NCBI GenBank assembly: GCA_019873735.1
Contig: JAIOAQ010000021.1
Coordinates: 1 to 53,172, forward strand
Origin: Chloroflexota bacterium
GTDB lineage: Bacteria; Chloroflexota; Anaerolineae; Anaerolineales; Villigracilaceae
DNA: 53,172 nucleotides
Direction of reading: 5' to 3'
Shown: positions 18,912 to 28,048 of the stretch, one piece after another
Position numbering within the stretch: the stretch's first letter is position 1
Layout: each line of letters begins with the position of its first letter
Translations under genes and position numbers: made by a program
The notes under the pieces: model-generated
The model's database searches: none
The model's input: only the letters and a program-made list of their open reading frames with translations
Told to the model about the DNA's origin: nothing

Positions 18912-20477
18912 ATGAAACAAAAGGTCTTTGCCGCGGTCGTTACAGCGGCATTTCTGCTTTCGGCCTGTACCTTGCCGTTTTTTGTTCAGCCTTCGCCTGA
19001 AGCAGGCCCGCCAGCAGAGGCAACGCCAACCGCTTTGGCTACCTCTGGCGATCTGGCAACTTTGCCGGCGGTGCCGGTGGATTTGCTTGGCCCCGAACCG
19101 GCGGCGGGGACAAAACTGCGCTGGTATGATGGCAGCATGTTGATTTACGTCCCCTCGGGCAAATTTATTATGGGGCATGGCGAGCCGGACAACCCCATAC
19201 ACGAGGTCACCCTGGATGGTTTCTGGATTTACCGCACAAAAGTGACCAATGACATGTATGCCCGCTGTGTTGCGGCCGGAAAGTGTTCGCCGCCAGGGCC
19301 GGATGCCGGTTTGCCTGATTACACCGATCCAAGTTTGAAAGATCGGCCTGTGGTTGGGGTGAGATGGGAGCAGGCGGAGGATTACTGCAATTGGATGGAA
19401 GGGCGCCTGCCAACCGAGGCCGAATGGGAGAAGACTGCCCGCGGCCCGAACGGCAAAATCTACCCCTGGGGTGATGCCGCGCCCGATTGCAATCTGGCAA
19501 ATTTCTCCGGCTGTGTTGGCCATTTGTCTGATGTGCTCGATTATCCGGCCGGGATGAGTGAATATGAGGCCTTTGACATGACGGGCAATGCCTTTGAGTG
19601 GGTGCAAGACTGGTATGACCCGATGTATTACATTCAGTCGCCGCCGACTGCCAATCCAACCGGCCCGCAAATTGGCAATGTACGTTCGGTGCGCGGCAGT
19701 GCCTATCTCTCCCCTGCCGATCGACTGCAGCCGTCCATTCGCTACTTTTACGAGCCCGAAAAATTCCGTCCTGACCTGGGGTTTCGCTGTGTTATCGAGG
19801 ATGCGTTGAAGTACGCGCCGCCGTGTGTGGTGACGCCTTTTGTGGGCGAGAGTGGATCGGGTACGCCTGCCGATTTTGGCTGCGAACCGCCGCCGCTAAA
19901 CGTGACGGTGGCAACGTACTGCCAGAATAAAAAACCCTATGCCAATATTAACTTAAATGGCGCGTCCGATTTGGATACGGGTGGTGCCTCTTGCTCGCCT
20001 TCGGGAGATCTCATGGTCTGTACCGGCTCTGATAACCAGACTTTTCACATGAGTGCCTGCACAACCTGCGATGTTGATGGTGGGCCGCCCTCTAGCGTAC
20101 CGCCGTCATGCCCTGCCGGATATACGTATGACGATGCTGCGTGTCAGTGTCGTTACACGGGCGGGAGCACATCCGTTGGTACCATTTGCCCGACCGGCTT
20201 AACTGCGTTGTACGTGCCGGAGCAGCAATGCTGTCAACTGCCTCCGGATGGGAGCAAGCCTTTCTGTGATCCAGGTTACATACTGGATGGCTGCAAATGC
20301 GTCATTGTTCCTTTGATGCAGCCCTTTTCGTGCGATGAATTCACGGTCTCTCTGCCAGATTGTTCGAAAGAACGCTCTTGTCGCGGTTGTGGGTGTTATA
20401 CAACTCTGAGAGAGTGTGTGGCTCATGCCAATCAGGGCTGCTGGTGGGATACGGGGACATCGCAGTGCAGGCCGTAG
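18912..20477 (+). CDS. Lipoprotein with formylglycine-generating-enzyme-like (SUMF1/FGE-sulfatase) domain
   Basis: A 521-residue lipoprotein. The signal peptide ends LLSAC, with the lipidated Cys at 19. After a short linker, residues about 70-300 form an FGE-sulfatase (PF03781) domain with YVPSGKFIMG, EVTLDGFWIYRTKVTNDMYARC, GRLPTEAEWEKTARG, YPWG, DMTGNAFEWVQDWYD and the final GFRC. Most such bacterial proteins are not shown to make formylglycine. The C-terminal 200 residues are unusually Cys-rich and carry repeated CPxGYTYDDAxCQC-like units, perhaps a disulfide-bonded extracellular module. An AAGGAGATGAG site precedes the ATG; a TTG at 18894 would spoil the signal peptide. Confidence 0.88.
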   Translation: MKQKVFAAVVTAAFLLSACTLPFFVQPSPEAGPPAEATPTALATSGDLATLPAVPVDLLGPEPAAGTKLRWYDGSMLIYVPSGKFIMGHGEPDNPIHEVTLDGFWIYRTKVTNDMYARCVAAGKCSPPGPDAGLPDYTDPSLKDRPVVGVRWEQAEDYCNWMEGRLPTEAEWEKTARGPNGKIYPWGDAAPDCNLANFSGCVGHLSDVLDYPAGMSEYEAFDMTGNAFEWVQDWYDPMYYIQSPPTANPTGPQIGNVRSVRGSAYLSPADRLQPSIRYFYEPEKFRPDLGFRCVIEDALKYAPPCVVTPFVGESGSGTPADFGCEPPPLNVTVATYCQNKKPYANINLNGASDLDTGGASCSPSGDLMVCTGSDNQTFHMSACTTCDVDGGPPSSVPPSCPAGYTYDDAACQCRYTGGSTSVGTICPTGLTALYVPEQQCCQLPPDGSKPFCDPGYILDGCKCVIVPLMQPFSCDEFTVSLPDCSKERSCRGCGCYTTLRECVAHANQGCWWDTGTSQCRP

Positions 20478-20502
20478 CCTGGCAGGTGATACCGGAAACT
20501 AC

Positions 20503-20533
20503 AACAGGCCGCTCGTTTGCAGAGCGGCCTGTT
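20503..20533. terminator. Bidirectional terminator between convergent genes
   Basis: A perfect 12-bp stem (AACAGGCCGCTC/GAGCGGCCTGTT) with a 7-base loop, 26 bases after the lipoprotein stop and 9 bases after the stop of the minus-strand membrane protein. It is followed by ATTTTG on the + strand. Confidence 0.8.
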
Positions 20534-20541
20534 ATTTTGCA

Positions 20542-20952
20542 TTACTTGGATGCAGGTTGCTTGTTGTTGTAAATAGCCCCGGCGAGTACGGCAAATGCCA
20601 GCACAATCAATGTTGAAATCTGTTCTCCCAGCGTATAACCGAGCAGGGTTCCGCCAATGGCCATGACCCAAATGGGGAAGGCCAGGGCGGTCAGGACGAC
20701 ATTCAAAACTTTTCCATCCCCTTTGGTGCCCCACCACCGCAGGAAGAATGCCAGTCCCCAGCAAACCAGGGCCCAGATTCCCAGCGTGGGCTCTTTGGGT
20801 GCAATGGCTTTTCCAAGCAGATAGATGCTGATCACTTCAGATGGAATGTGAGCGGCCACCTTGCTTAAGTAGTCGCTGATTTGTTCGGTTGTGGTTCGAA
20901 CCCCCTCTTTGCGTACGGTTGTTCTTCCGATGTTTCCATATAAGGTTGCCAT
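20542..20952 (-). CDS. Small conserved-type membrane protein of unknown function
   Basis: 136 residues. The N-terminal 60 are soluble and polar, with RTTTEQISDYLSKVAAHIPSEVISIYLLGKAIAP resembling an amphipathic region. Three hydrophobic segments follow at about 58-72, 82-102 and 107-128, with WGLAFFLRWWGTKGDGK between the first two. I do not recognise a family. AGGAG lies 8 bases before ATG. A promoter-like pair (TTGACT/TACACT, 21213-21240) implies a roughly 250-base leader. It ends at a strong bidirectional terminator, so it is probably a monocistronic gene. Confidence 0.7.
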   Translation of the reverse strand: MATLYGNIGRTTVRKEGVRTTTEQISDYLSKVAAHIPSEVISIYLLGKAIAPKEPTLGIWALVCWGLAFFLRWWGTKGDGKVLNVVLTALAFPIWVMAIGGTLLGYTLGEQISTLIVLAFAVLAGAIYNNKQPASK

Positions 20953-21297
20953 TTCATTTCTCCTGTAGATGGACCAATGACACGATCGGGAGTAAGTGCG
21001 TTTTTGCCTCCTCTCTTATAAAGGCGCTTTTGTCTGGGTTAGGACAGGATAGGCCGCGCGGTTAACCCGATGCGCCATCATCGTGCAGGTGGTTGCAGAA
21101 GTCTCTCCAGGTAGTACCCGTAGAAAAAACGCGGATTGCCCCCTAACTGGGTCTCGGAAACTTTTGCAGGCAACCTGTTGGAGCAGAGCAATCTTTGACA
21201 TGCTCTGAGAACAGTGTAGCACAAAGGAAAAAGAAGTCAAGCATTGGACCAATGAAAATTCGTCGTCAAAATCCGTGCGAATCCGTGAAATCTGTGC
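20953..21297 (-). promoter_or_regulatory. Long leader region of the small membrane protein gene
   Basis: No firm gene. On the minus strand TTGACT (21235-21240), 16 bp, TACACT (21213-21218) form a good promoter about 250 bases before the membrane protein start. The leader could be a structured RNA: GTTAGG near 21155 can pair with CCTAAC near 21045. It also holds a 61-codon ORF at 21016-21201 that begins 11 bases after the -10 box and has no Shine-Dalgarno. The far end (21275-21297) carries the dispersed ATCCGTGAAATCTGTG motif. Confidence 0.4.
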
Positions 21298-22647
21298 CTA
21301 AAAATTACTTTTGCAAAGCGCCCTTTCGAAAGCCCATCCTGCCTGAAGTAAGCGCGCTTCGCCCCAGGCCGGGCCGACAAGTTGCAAGCCAATTGGCAGG
21401 CCGGACCTGGTCTTACCTGCGGGGAGGGAGAGCGCAGGCAGGCCGGCCAGGTTGAATGGGCCGGTGAAACGCGTCAATTGGGGCGCGTAAGCCGCGGAGT
21501 CAAGCCCTTCAATCGGGGCGGCCGCAACGGCGGTGGTGGGCAGGACAAGGAGATCGTATTGTTCAAAGAACAGGTCAAAATAGCGCCTGACCTCGCTTTG
21601 AGTGCGGCGGGCCAGAGCGTAGTCGGTAGCGCTCAGGGAGCGGCCTTTTTGCAGGCGTGTCAAGACGTCTGCGCCAAACCAGTCTGGGTGGTTTTCCAGC
21701 CTTTCGCGGTGGACGGCGGCAGCATCGGCGATCACCATTCGGCCGTTTGCCTCGGCGGCCGCAGGCAGGATGGCGATCTCCACTTTGTGAATCTGGGCGC
21801 CAAATTCTGATATGGATTGAACGGCGTGTGTAACTGCTTGCAGCACTTCTCTCTCGGCTTGCTCAATGTACTCCCCGACCGCCAGGGCAATGTTCCAGCC
21901 GCGCACGCCGGACTCTATTTCTGATAGGTAGTCATCTGTCTGTTGGTTAACAGAGGCCGGATCGCGGGGGTCATAACCGGCAATAATCCCCAGCAAGAGG
22001 GCCGCGTCGCGCACGCTCCTGGTAAGCAAGCCCACGTGGTCCAGGTTCCATGAAAGCGGCAAAACGCCGCGCGTGCTGACCCGGCCAAAGGTGGGCTTGA
22101 GGCCGACGACGCCGCACAACGCTGCCGGTATGCGGGTGGAGCCGCCTGTGTCAGTGCCTAAGGCGGCCAGGCACATGCCCGCGGCAACTGCCGCTGCGCT
22201 TCCGCTTGAAGAGCCGCCGCTGATGTGATTGGGGTTATGTGGATTGCGTACGGCGCCGGTGTGGGGGTTGATTCCGGTGACGCCCAGCGCAATTTCGTGG
22301 GTGTTGGTCTTGCCCAGGATAATTGCGCCGGCGGCTTTCAGTTTTTCTACCACCAGCGCGTCTTTAGAGGCTGGCTGCTGCCCGAAGAAATGGGGCGACC
22401 CAGCCGCAGTGGGCAGGCCGGCAACGTCTATCAAATCTTTGACGGCGATAGGAATGCCGGCCAGCGGGCCGTGGGATGGGATTTCTTCTGGGCCGGGGGC
22501 GGAGAGCAGGGCAAAGGCGTTTATCTGGGGGTTGAGTTGCTCGATTTGACGGAGGCAGGCCCGGGTGAGTTCGAACCGGGAAAATTCTCCCCGGCGGATA
22601 GCCTCCAGGGCGTCGGTCAGGTTAAGTTTCAAAGGGTTTGGCTCCAT
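21298..22647 (-). CDS. Amidase signature family enzyme (GatA-like)
   Basis: About 449 residues. It has the Ser-cisSer-Lys triad of the amidase signature family: Lys in GIPIAVKDLIDV, the Gly/Ser-rich HISGGSSSGSAAAVAAG, and the nucleophile region GTDTGGSTRIPAALCGVVGLKP. These enzymes hydrolyse amides or, as GatA, supply ammonia for tRNA amidation. No gatB or gatC is nearby and the sequence starts EPNPLKLNLTDALEAIRRGEFS, so a free-standing amidase is as likely as GatA. ATG 22647 was chosen over an upstream in-frame start, because the latter would overlap the fhs terminator. It is downstream of fhs on the same strand. Confidence 0.85.
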   Translation of the reverse strand: MEPNPLKLNLTDALEAIRRGEFSRFELTRACLRQIEQLNPQINAFALLSAPGPEEIPSHGPLAGIPIAVKDLIDVAGLPTAAGSPHFFGQQPASKDALVVEKLKAAGAIILGKTNTHEIALGVTGINPHTGAVRNPHNPNHISGGSSSGSAAAVAAGMCLAALGTDTGGSTRIPAALCGVVGLKPTFGRVSTRGVLPLSWNLDHVGLLTRSVRDAALLLGIIAGYDPRDPASVNQQTDDYLSEIESGVRGWNIALAVGEYIEQAEREVLQAVTHAVQSISEFGAQIHKVEIAILPAAAEANGRMVIADAAAVHRERLENHPDWFGADVLTRLQKGRSLSATDYALARRTQSEVRRYFDLFFEQYDLLVLPTTAVAAAPIEGLDSAAYAPQLTRFTGPFNLAGLPALSLPAGKTRSGLPIGLQLVGPAWGEARLLQAGWAFERALCKSNF

Positions 22648-22665
22648 GATTTTCGTCCCAATAAT

Positions 22666-22696
22666 AGACCCCGGCCGCCGCAAGAGACCGGGGTCT
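22666..22696 (-). terminator. Terminator of fhs / attenuator before the amidase
   Basis: A 9-bp perfect stem (AGACCCCGG/CCGGGGTCT) with a 13-base loop, then ATTATT on the minus strand. It is 21 bases after the fhs stop and ends 18 bases before the amidase start, so it separates the two genes or limits read-through. Confidence 0.7.
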
Positions 22697-22717
22697 TTGT
22701 CAGGTTGTGGGTTGGGG

Positions 22718-24628
22718 TTAGAACAGGCCGACGACGCGCTTGGTCTTCAGGTCAACATCTACATCAAAGAAGACCGGGCGGGTGGGCAGGCCGGGCATGG
22801 TGCGCATGGTGCCCAGCAGGGGGTATAGGAAGCCGGCCCCAACGCTGGCACGGATGTCGCGCACCGGCACCCGAAAGCCGCTGGGGGCGCCTTTGATGGC
22901 GGCGTCATGGCTGAACGACAGATGCGTCTTGGCCATGCATATCGGCAGTTTGTCAAAGCCCAGGGCTGTATAGAGTTGGATTTTTGCTTCGGCCTCGGGG
23001 GAGTAATCTACGCCCTCCGCGCCGTAAATCTCCTTGCAGATGATCTCGATCTTTTCTTTGATCGGGATGTCGAGCGGATAGAGGAACTTGAAGTTGCTCG
23101 GTTTTTCGGCGGCCTTGACCACGGCTTCAGCCAGGGCGATGGCGCCTTTACCGCCTTCCATCCAGTGGCGCGAGACGACTGCGTCCATGGCGCCGGCCTC
23201 GATGGCCGCTTTGCGCACCAGTTCTACTTCGGCCGGGGTGTCGGTGGCAAATGAGTTGACGGCCACAACCACATTGACGCCGTATTTGAGGGCGTTCTTG
23301 ATATGGCGTTCCATGTTGGGCAGGCCCTTGGCCAGCAGTTCCAGGTTTTCATCGGTGTATTCGGGCGCCAGCGGTTTGCCGGCAACGACTTTGGGGCCGC
23401 CGCCGTGCATCTTGAGCGCCCGCACGGTGGCCACCAGCACCACCACGTGTGGAATCAGGCCAGAGTAGCGGCACTTGATACCGAAGAACTTTTCCATGCC
23501 GATGTCTGCGCCAAAACCGGATTCGGTGATTACAAAGCCATGCTCACCAACCAGTTTGAGGGCGATTTTATCGGCAATGATGGACGATTGCCCGTGAGCA
23601 ATATTGGCAAACGGCCCGGCGTGGACAAAGGCGGGCGTGCCTTCCAGGGTTTGCATCAGGTTGGGTTTGATGGCGTCCATCATCAACACCGTCATGGCAC
23701 CGGCGCAGCCGATGTCTTCCGCCGTGATGGCTTCGCCTTTGCGGTTGGTGCCGATGACAATGCGGCCCATGCGTTCGCGCATATCCTCCAGGCTGGTGGT
23801 CAGCGCCAGGATGGCCATGATTTCGCTGGCTACGGTGATATCGAAGCCGGTGCGGCGCGTCTTGCCTTTTTCTTCGGGGCCGAGGCCGATTTCAATTTCG
23901 CGCAGGAAGCGGTCGTTGGTGTCAATTACCCGCCGCCAGGTTAGGGTGTCTGGGTCAATATCGAGGCGGGCAAAGCGGGAACGTTCTTCGGGTGTCAGAT
24001 CATTCGGGTCGGTCTTGTCAATGCCCAGTCTTTGCAAGCGTTTGAGCATGGGGGGCGAGAATTTACGTTTGCCTTGTTTATCGGGCGGGCAAAGGGCGTC
24101 GAAGAGTTTCTCGTCGTCCTGTTCGCTTTCGTGGAACATGCGCGCATCAATGGCGGCTGCCAGCAGGTTGTTGGCGGCTGTGATGGCATGAATATCGCCC
24201 GTCAGGTGCAGGTTGAAATCTTCCATGGGGATGATCTGGCTGTAACCGCCGCCCGCCGCTCCGCCTTTGATGCCGAAGGTGGGTCCTTGCGAAGGCTGGC
24301 GGATGCAGGTGAAAACGCGCTTTCCCAAATGGGCACCCAGTGCCTGGCTGAGGCCGACCGTGGTGGTTGTCTTACCTTCCCCCAAAGGAGTTGGCGTGAT
24401 GGCGGTGACATCTATATACTTGCCGTCTGGCAGGCCCTGCAGGCGTTCCAGGATTTCCAGTTTTACTTTTGCCTTGTATGGTCCAAACAGTTCCAGTTCT
24501 TCGGGCAAAATACCTGCTTCTTCAGCCACCTGCAGGATGGGCTTCAGTGTGGCTTCCTGGGCGATTTCAATGTCTGACGGCACGGGGACGCGCAGGTTGA
24601 GCCGGGTGGGGGTGAATGCTTTGGTCAT
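22718..24628 (-). CDS. fhs: Formate--tetrahydrofolate ligase
   Basis: A 636-residue enzyme that makes 10-formyl-THF from formate, THF and ATP in one-carbon metabolism and, in acetogens, the Wood-Ljungdahl methyl branch. Seen: P-loop [36 protein letters not shown] motif, [38 protein letters not shown] and the C-terminal [25 protein letters not shown]. The ATG at 24628 has AGGAGAA upstream and gives the family N-terminus; a longer reading adds 44 unlike residues. Promoter TTGTTT-17-TACAAT at 24732-24760. No folD or other Wood-Ljungdahl gene is in the window. Confidence 0.97.
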   Translation of the reverse strand: MTKAFTPTRLNLRVPVPSDIEIAQEATLKPILQVAEEAGILPEELELFGPYKAKVKLEILERLQGLPDGKYIDVTAITPTPLGEGKTTTTVGLSQALGAHLGKRVFTCIRQPSQGPTFGIKGGAAGGGYSQIIPMEDFNLHLTGDIHAITAANNLLAAAIDARMFHESEQDDEKLFDALCPPDKQGKRKFSPPMLKRLQRLGIDKTDPNDLTPEERSRFARLDIDPDTLTWRRVIDTNDRFLREIEIGLGPEEKGKTRRTGFDITVASEIMAILALTTSLEDMRERMGRIVIGTNRKGEAITAEDIGCAGAMTVLMMDAIKPNLMQTLEGTPAFVHAGPFANIAHGQSSIIADKIALKLVGEHGFVITESGFGADIGMEKFFGIKCRYSGLIPHVVVLVATVRALKMHGGGPKVVAGKPLAPEYTDENLELLAKGLPNMERHIKNALKYGVNVVVAVNSFATDTPAEVELVRKAAIEAGAMDAVVSRHWMEGGKGAIALAEAVVKAAEKPSNFKFLYPLDIPIKEKIEIICKEIYGAEGVDYSPEAEAKIQLYTALGFDKLPICMAKTHLSFSHDAAIKGAPSGFRVPVRDIRASVGAGFLYPLLGTMRTMPGLPTRPVFFDVDVDLKTKRVVGLF

Positions 24629-24731
24629 AGGTTCTCCTTTTTGGTGTGGATGTTTTCCTTTGGCGCAGAATCTTTGTGGTACGCATAAACACGCCTCAGG
24701 TGCAGATAACCCCAAGGCTGGTGTTGATATT

Positions 24732-24760
24732 ATTGTAAATATTTTTATGTATGAAAACAA
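24732..24760 (-). promoter_or_regulatory. Promoter of fhs
   Basis: TTGTTT (24755-24760 complement), 17 bp, TACAAT (24732-24737 complement), about 105 bp before the fhs start, in an AT-rich patch. Confidence 0.55.
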
Positions 24761-24779
24761 TCGTGAAAAAAGTCACTTT

Positions 24780-25592
24780 TTACCCTGAAAGAGAGATGAC
24801 AGTGCCGGATGGCATTCCGTTCAAGGCCTGTTCTACAGCCCCCTCGACATCGCCTGAAAAGATATGCACTTTCAGGGCGGGCAATTCCCGGATCAGGGCC
24901 AGCATCAGTTCGACTTTGGCAAGCATTCCGCCGGTGACATCCGCGCCGGCGGGACTTCCAAAGCCGGTGCGGTTCGTTTCCAGGACTTCGGGCCTGATCT
25001 CGTTAAGCAGGCGGGTGCGGGCCGGAAAGTCTGCCCAAACGCCGGCTTCCAGCCCGGCCAGCAGAATGCGGTTGGGCCGGAGATGCCGGGCCAGGTGGAC
25101 GAACAGGTCTTCGGTGGAGAGAATCGTCCCGCCGCGCACTTCGTCGAAGATCACGTCGCCGTAGATGACCGGCACCAGGCCGGCCTGCAGGGCGGCTTTT
25201 ATCGGCGTCAGATCCCATGCTTGCACCTGTCCGCCGCGCGCCGTCACGCTGGCGGCCGGCGAAAGCGCCAGCGCCGGGATTTTGGCGGCGTGCAGGGCCT
25301 CCATCACCAGCCGGTTTAATTGTGCTGCCTGATACCAGACTTCTGCAAACCCTTGCCAGTACGTTTGCGGGCTGGGGTGGGGCAGGCCTTCGCGCGTCCG
25401 ATATTCTTTTGCCGCGGTGTGACCGAAGGAGCCGGAACCATGTCCCAGCACCAGCCCCAGGCCGGGATTCTGGCGCAAAGCCGCGGCAATTTCTGAGGCC
25501 AGCCGCGCCAGGGTTTGGGGGCGTATCGTATAGGGGCGGGTTTTGTCTGTGATGAGCGACCCGCCCAACTTGAGAAAGACCAGTTCATCCAT
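24780..25592 (-). CDS. Isopentenyl phosphate kinase
   Basis: A 270-residue amino-acid-kinase-fold enzyme. It has FLKLGGSLITDK at the N-terminus, LGHGSGSFGHTAAKEY (with the catalytic His in GSFGH that separates IPK from other family members), VPVIYGDVIFDEVRGGTILSTEDL and GSPAGADVTGGMLAKVE. IPK phosphorylates isopentenyl phosphate to IPP in the alternative mevalonate route, mostly archaeal but known in Chloroflexi. The ATG at 25592 follows the conserved start; TGCTACAGT, an extended -10, ends 6 bases upstream, so the mRNA is probably leaderless. It is divergent from the glycosyltransferase gene. Confidence 0.9.
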   Translation of the reverse strand: MDELVFLKLGGSLITDKTRPYTIRPQTLARLASEIAAALRQNPGLGLVLGHGSGSFGHTAAKEYRTREGLPHPSPQTYWQGFAEVWYQAAQLNRLVMEALHAAKIPALALSPAASVTARGGQVQAWDLTPIKAALQAGLVPVIYGDVIFDEVRGGTILSTEDLFVHLARHLRPNRILLAGLEAGVWADFPARTRLLNEIRPEVLETNRTGFGSPAGADVTGGMLAKVELMLALIRELPALKVHIFSGDVEGAVEQALNGMPSGTVISLSG

Positions 25593-25598
25593 GTGGTT

Positions 25599-25607
25599 AC
25601 TGTAGCA
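25599..25607 (-). promoter_or_regulatory. Leaderless-type extended -10 of the IPK gene
   Basis: On the minus strand TGC-TACAGT, then AACCAC, then the ATG. No Shine-Dalgarno is present. Confidence 0.45.
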
Positions 25608-25655
25608 TGGCTTGAGAAGGGCGTCAAGTTTCATCTGGTTGAGTCAATTGTGTGA

Positions 25656-25661
25656 TATTAT
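25656..25661 (+). promoter_or_regulatory. -10 box of the glycosyltransferase gene
   Basis: TATTAT ends 16 bases before the ATG at 25678, giving a very short leader with only a weak GAAAGAAG site. Confidence 0.35.
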
Positions 25662-25677
25662 CCCCTGAAAGAAGCCT

Positions 25678-26928
25678 ATGTTGAATGTCGCCATGCTTTC
25701 ATATCACACCTGCCCGCTGGCCGTCTTAGGTGGCAAAGATACCGGCGGAATGAATGTCTACGTGCGCGACCTGACCATTGCGCTTGGGCGCAGGGGCGTT
25801 CATGTGGACGTGTTCACCCGCTCGCAAGATGAACATGTCCCCCATATTCTGCATGATTTGGGCTTTGGCAACCGCGTGGTCCACATCCCGGCCGGGCCAG
25901 AACGGCCTATGCCCAAACGCGAACTGGCGAATTACATCCCCCAGTTCGTTGAAGGGGTTCGAGCCTTTGCCGCCGAAAAGGGAATCCGTTATGACCTGAT
26001 TCACAGCCACTACTGGATGTCTGGCCTGGCGGCCGCTTCTCTGGCGGACCTGTGGCCGGGGACGCCCATCGTTCAAATGTTTCATACCCTGGGGGAAATG
26101 AAAAACCGCATTGCCCGCAACGACGAAGAGCGCGAGGGAGAATACAGGCTGAGCGGCGAGCGTCAGGTGATAAAGCGTGCGGACCGCATTGTCGCGGCGA
26201 CGTTGGCAGAGAAGGCGCAACTCGAATGGCTTTACAAAGCCGACCCGCGCAAGGTTGCCGTCATCCCTCCGGGCGTGGATACCGGTCACTTCTACCCGAT
26301 TCCGGTGGACGAGGCGCGCGCCTTTCTTGGGTTAAAGCCCGAGGATCGGATGATCCTCTTCGTCGGTCGGATTGAGCCGCTCAAGGGCCTGGAGACGCTG
26401 ATTCGTGCCATGTCGTGTCTGCAACTTTGCAGCGAATGTTCCCCCGTCTATCTGGCAATCATCGGCGGCGATCCCGAAGCCGCGCCCGAAGCAATGAGCG
26501 CCGAAATGGCCCGCATTCAGAAATTGTGCAACGACTTGTGTGTGGGCCAGATGGTCGCTTTTTTGGGCAAGCGCGGGCAGGACACCCTGCCCTACTACTA
26601 TTCAGCCGCCGAAGTGCTGGTCATGCCCTCCCATTATGAATCCTTTGGCATGGTGGCTTTGGAGGCCATGGCTTGCGGCACCCCGGTGATTGCTTCGCAG
26701 GTGGGCGGTCTGGCCTTTTTGGTGCAGGACGGCGTTACCGGTTATCACGTGCCGGATGGTGAGCCAGATGCCCTTTGCGAGCGCCTGCGCGCTTTGCTAT
26801 ACGACTCTGCTTTACGCGCCCAAATGGGACGGCAGGCGGCTCAGTATGCCCAGAACTATGCCTGGGAAAGAATCGTGGAGCAGATTTTGCTGTTATACCA
26901 GGCGGTGATGGATTCCAGCGCGACTTAA
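25678..26928 (+). CDS. GT4-family glycosyltransferase (MshA/sucrose-phosphate-synthase-like)
   Basis: A 416-residue GT-B glycosyltransferase. The N-terminal domain has GGKDTGGMNVYVRDLTIALGRRG, the nucleotide-sugar loop seen in MshA and SPS-like enzymes, and DLIHSHYWMSGLAA. The C-terminal domain has ILFVGRIEPLKGLETLIRA and the EX7E donor site in MPSHYESFGMVALEAMACGTPVIAS. It transfers a sugar from an NDP- or UDP-donor with retention; the acceptor is unknown. It lacks partner genes for mycothiol synthesis here. Its stop codon directly abuts the stop of the convergent agmatinase gene, with no room for a terminator. Confidence 0.9.
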   Translation: MLNVAMLSYHTCPLAVLGGKDTGGMNVYVRDLTIALGRRGVHVDVFTRSQDEHVPHILHDLGFGNRVVHIPAGPERPMPKRELANYIPQFVEGVRAFAAEKGIRYDLIHSHYWMSGLAAASLADLWPGTPIVQMFHTLGEMKNRIARNDEEREGEYRLSGERQVIKRADRIVAATLAEKAQLEWLYKADPRKVAVIPPGVDTGHFYPIPVDEARAFLGLKPEDRMILFVGRIEPLKGLETLIRAMSCLQLCSECSPVYLAIIGGDPEAAPEAMSAEMARIQKLCNDLCVGQMVAFLGKRGQDTLPYYYSAAEVLVMPSHYESFGMVALEAMACGTPVIASQVGGLAFLVQDGVTGYHVPDGEPDALCERLRALLYDSALRAQMGRQAAQYAQNYAWERIVEQILLLYQAVMDSSAT

Positions 26929-27906
26929 CTACGGACCAGGAGTTTCTCTCAATCGGGCGTAGACGGCTTCGAGTGCAAAGCGCGCCGCCGTCAGGGCGCC
27001 GCGCTGATTTTCATCGTAACGCGGCGAAAAGCAGCACAGGTCAAAGCCGGCAAAGGGTACTGTTGTGACGGCGGCCCGCATGATGCTCAAGATTTCACGC
27101 GGACTCATGCCGGCGGCATCGGGGTATTTCTGGGCGGGGCAGTAGGCCGGATCAACCACGTCAATATCCAGCGAGATGTAAACCGCTTCCACGTCGCTTA
27201 GGCGTTCGCGCACTTCCTCGCAAACGGCAGGAATTCCTTTCTCGTCCACTTCTTCCAGCGGGATAACCCGCACGCCGTTGCGCCGCGCATACTGGATTTC
27301 ATGCATGGACTGACGCACACCGCGTGCCCCAATCAGGGTCATATCTTCGGGGCGCAGGTGGCCTTCCTGAATCAGAGTCTGCCATTGAGAACCGGCCCAC
27401 AGCGGCGGGGATGGATGCAGGTCCAGGTGTGAATCGAAGACGATTACTCCCATTCGGCGCGGCTGACCGCTTTGCAGACCGCGTATCAGGGGATACGGCA
27501 CCAGATGGTCGCCGCCAAGGGCAACCGTTGCGGCGCCGTTTTGCCCGGCCCAGCAGGCAATGGCCTCGCTGCTCTCCAGATTGTGGTTTCCGGCGTCCAC
27601 AATGCGCAGATGTTCCGACAGGCAGGTGAATCCCAATTCCGCAGAGACGCCTCCCTCGTGTTCCAAAGAGTAAATCAGGCTGGCCTTGCGGATGGCGTCG
27701 GGCGCTTCGTCTGCGCCAAAGCGGGCGTAGAAACTTTCGGGCGGGCGCGAGCCGGGCGGGTAGAGCGTGTGACGGTCGCCAACCAGGATGCCCTCGTATG
27801 GCACGCCCAGCAAAACCACATCTGCCGGATTGTCATCGGCCAGCGGCGCCTCAAATAGCGTTGGCACATCGGCGTGCAGCATGCGTGCAAGACGGCGTTC
27901 GCTCAT
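26929..27906 (-). CDS. Agmatinase/arginase family ureohydrolase
   Basis: About 325 residues. The binuclear manganese motifs are present: ALGGDHLVPYPL, VIVFDSHLDLHPSP (usual DAHxDxH; here Ser replaces Ala) and YISLDIDVVDPAYCPA. Agmatinase, guanidinobutyrase, formiminoglutamase or arginase activity cannot be separated by eye. ATG 27906 was chosen because GAGGTGACC lies next to it; a GTG two codons upstream is possible. It is downstream of a MITE-like element and not obviously in an operon; it converges on the glycosyltransferase. Confidence 0.88.
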   Translation of the reverse strand: MSERRLARMLHADVPTLFEAPLADDNPADVVLLGVPYEGILVGDRHTLYPPGSRPPESFYARFGADEAPDAIRKASLIYSLEHEGGVSAELGFTCLSEHLRIVDAGNHNLESSEAIACWAGQNGAATVALGGDHLVPYPLIRGLQSGQPRRMGVIVFDSHLDLHPSPPLWAGSQWQTLIQEGHLRPEDMTLIGARGVRQSMHEIQYARRNGVRVIPLEEVDEKGIPAVCEEVRERLSDVEAVYISLDIDVVDPAYCPAQKYPDAAGMSPREILSIMRAAVTTVPFAGFDLCCFSPRYDENQRGALTAARFALEAVYARLRETPGP

Positions 27907-27938
27907 GGTCACCTCTTATTGCGTTCGGACGTAACTGC

Positions 27939-28035
27939 TTACCCTCCCGCGGGTTTTGGCACAATTGCCAACCCACGAGACATCTTCCTGATTACCAGAA
28001 TCGGTTGCCGGCCTTGTTCTAACCTGCGGAAGGCT
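27939..28035 (-). repeat. MITE-like element copy 1
   Basis: A roughly 97-bp element with imperfect terminal inverted repeats (ACCCTCCCGCGGGTT at 27941-27955, AACCTGCGGAAGGCT at 28021-28035). Read on the minus strand it aligns along its length with copies at 33245-33335 and 38189-38286, including CAGGTTAGAAC near one end and GCCAAAACC near the other. No ORF. Confidence 0.75.
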
Positions 28036-28048
28036 TAAGGGCAGGCAA

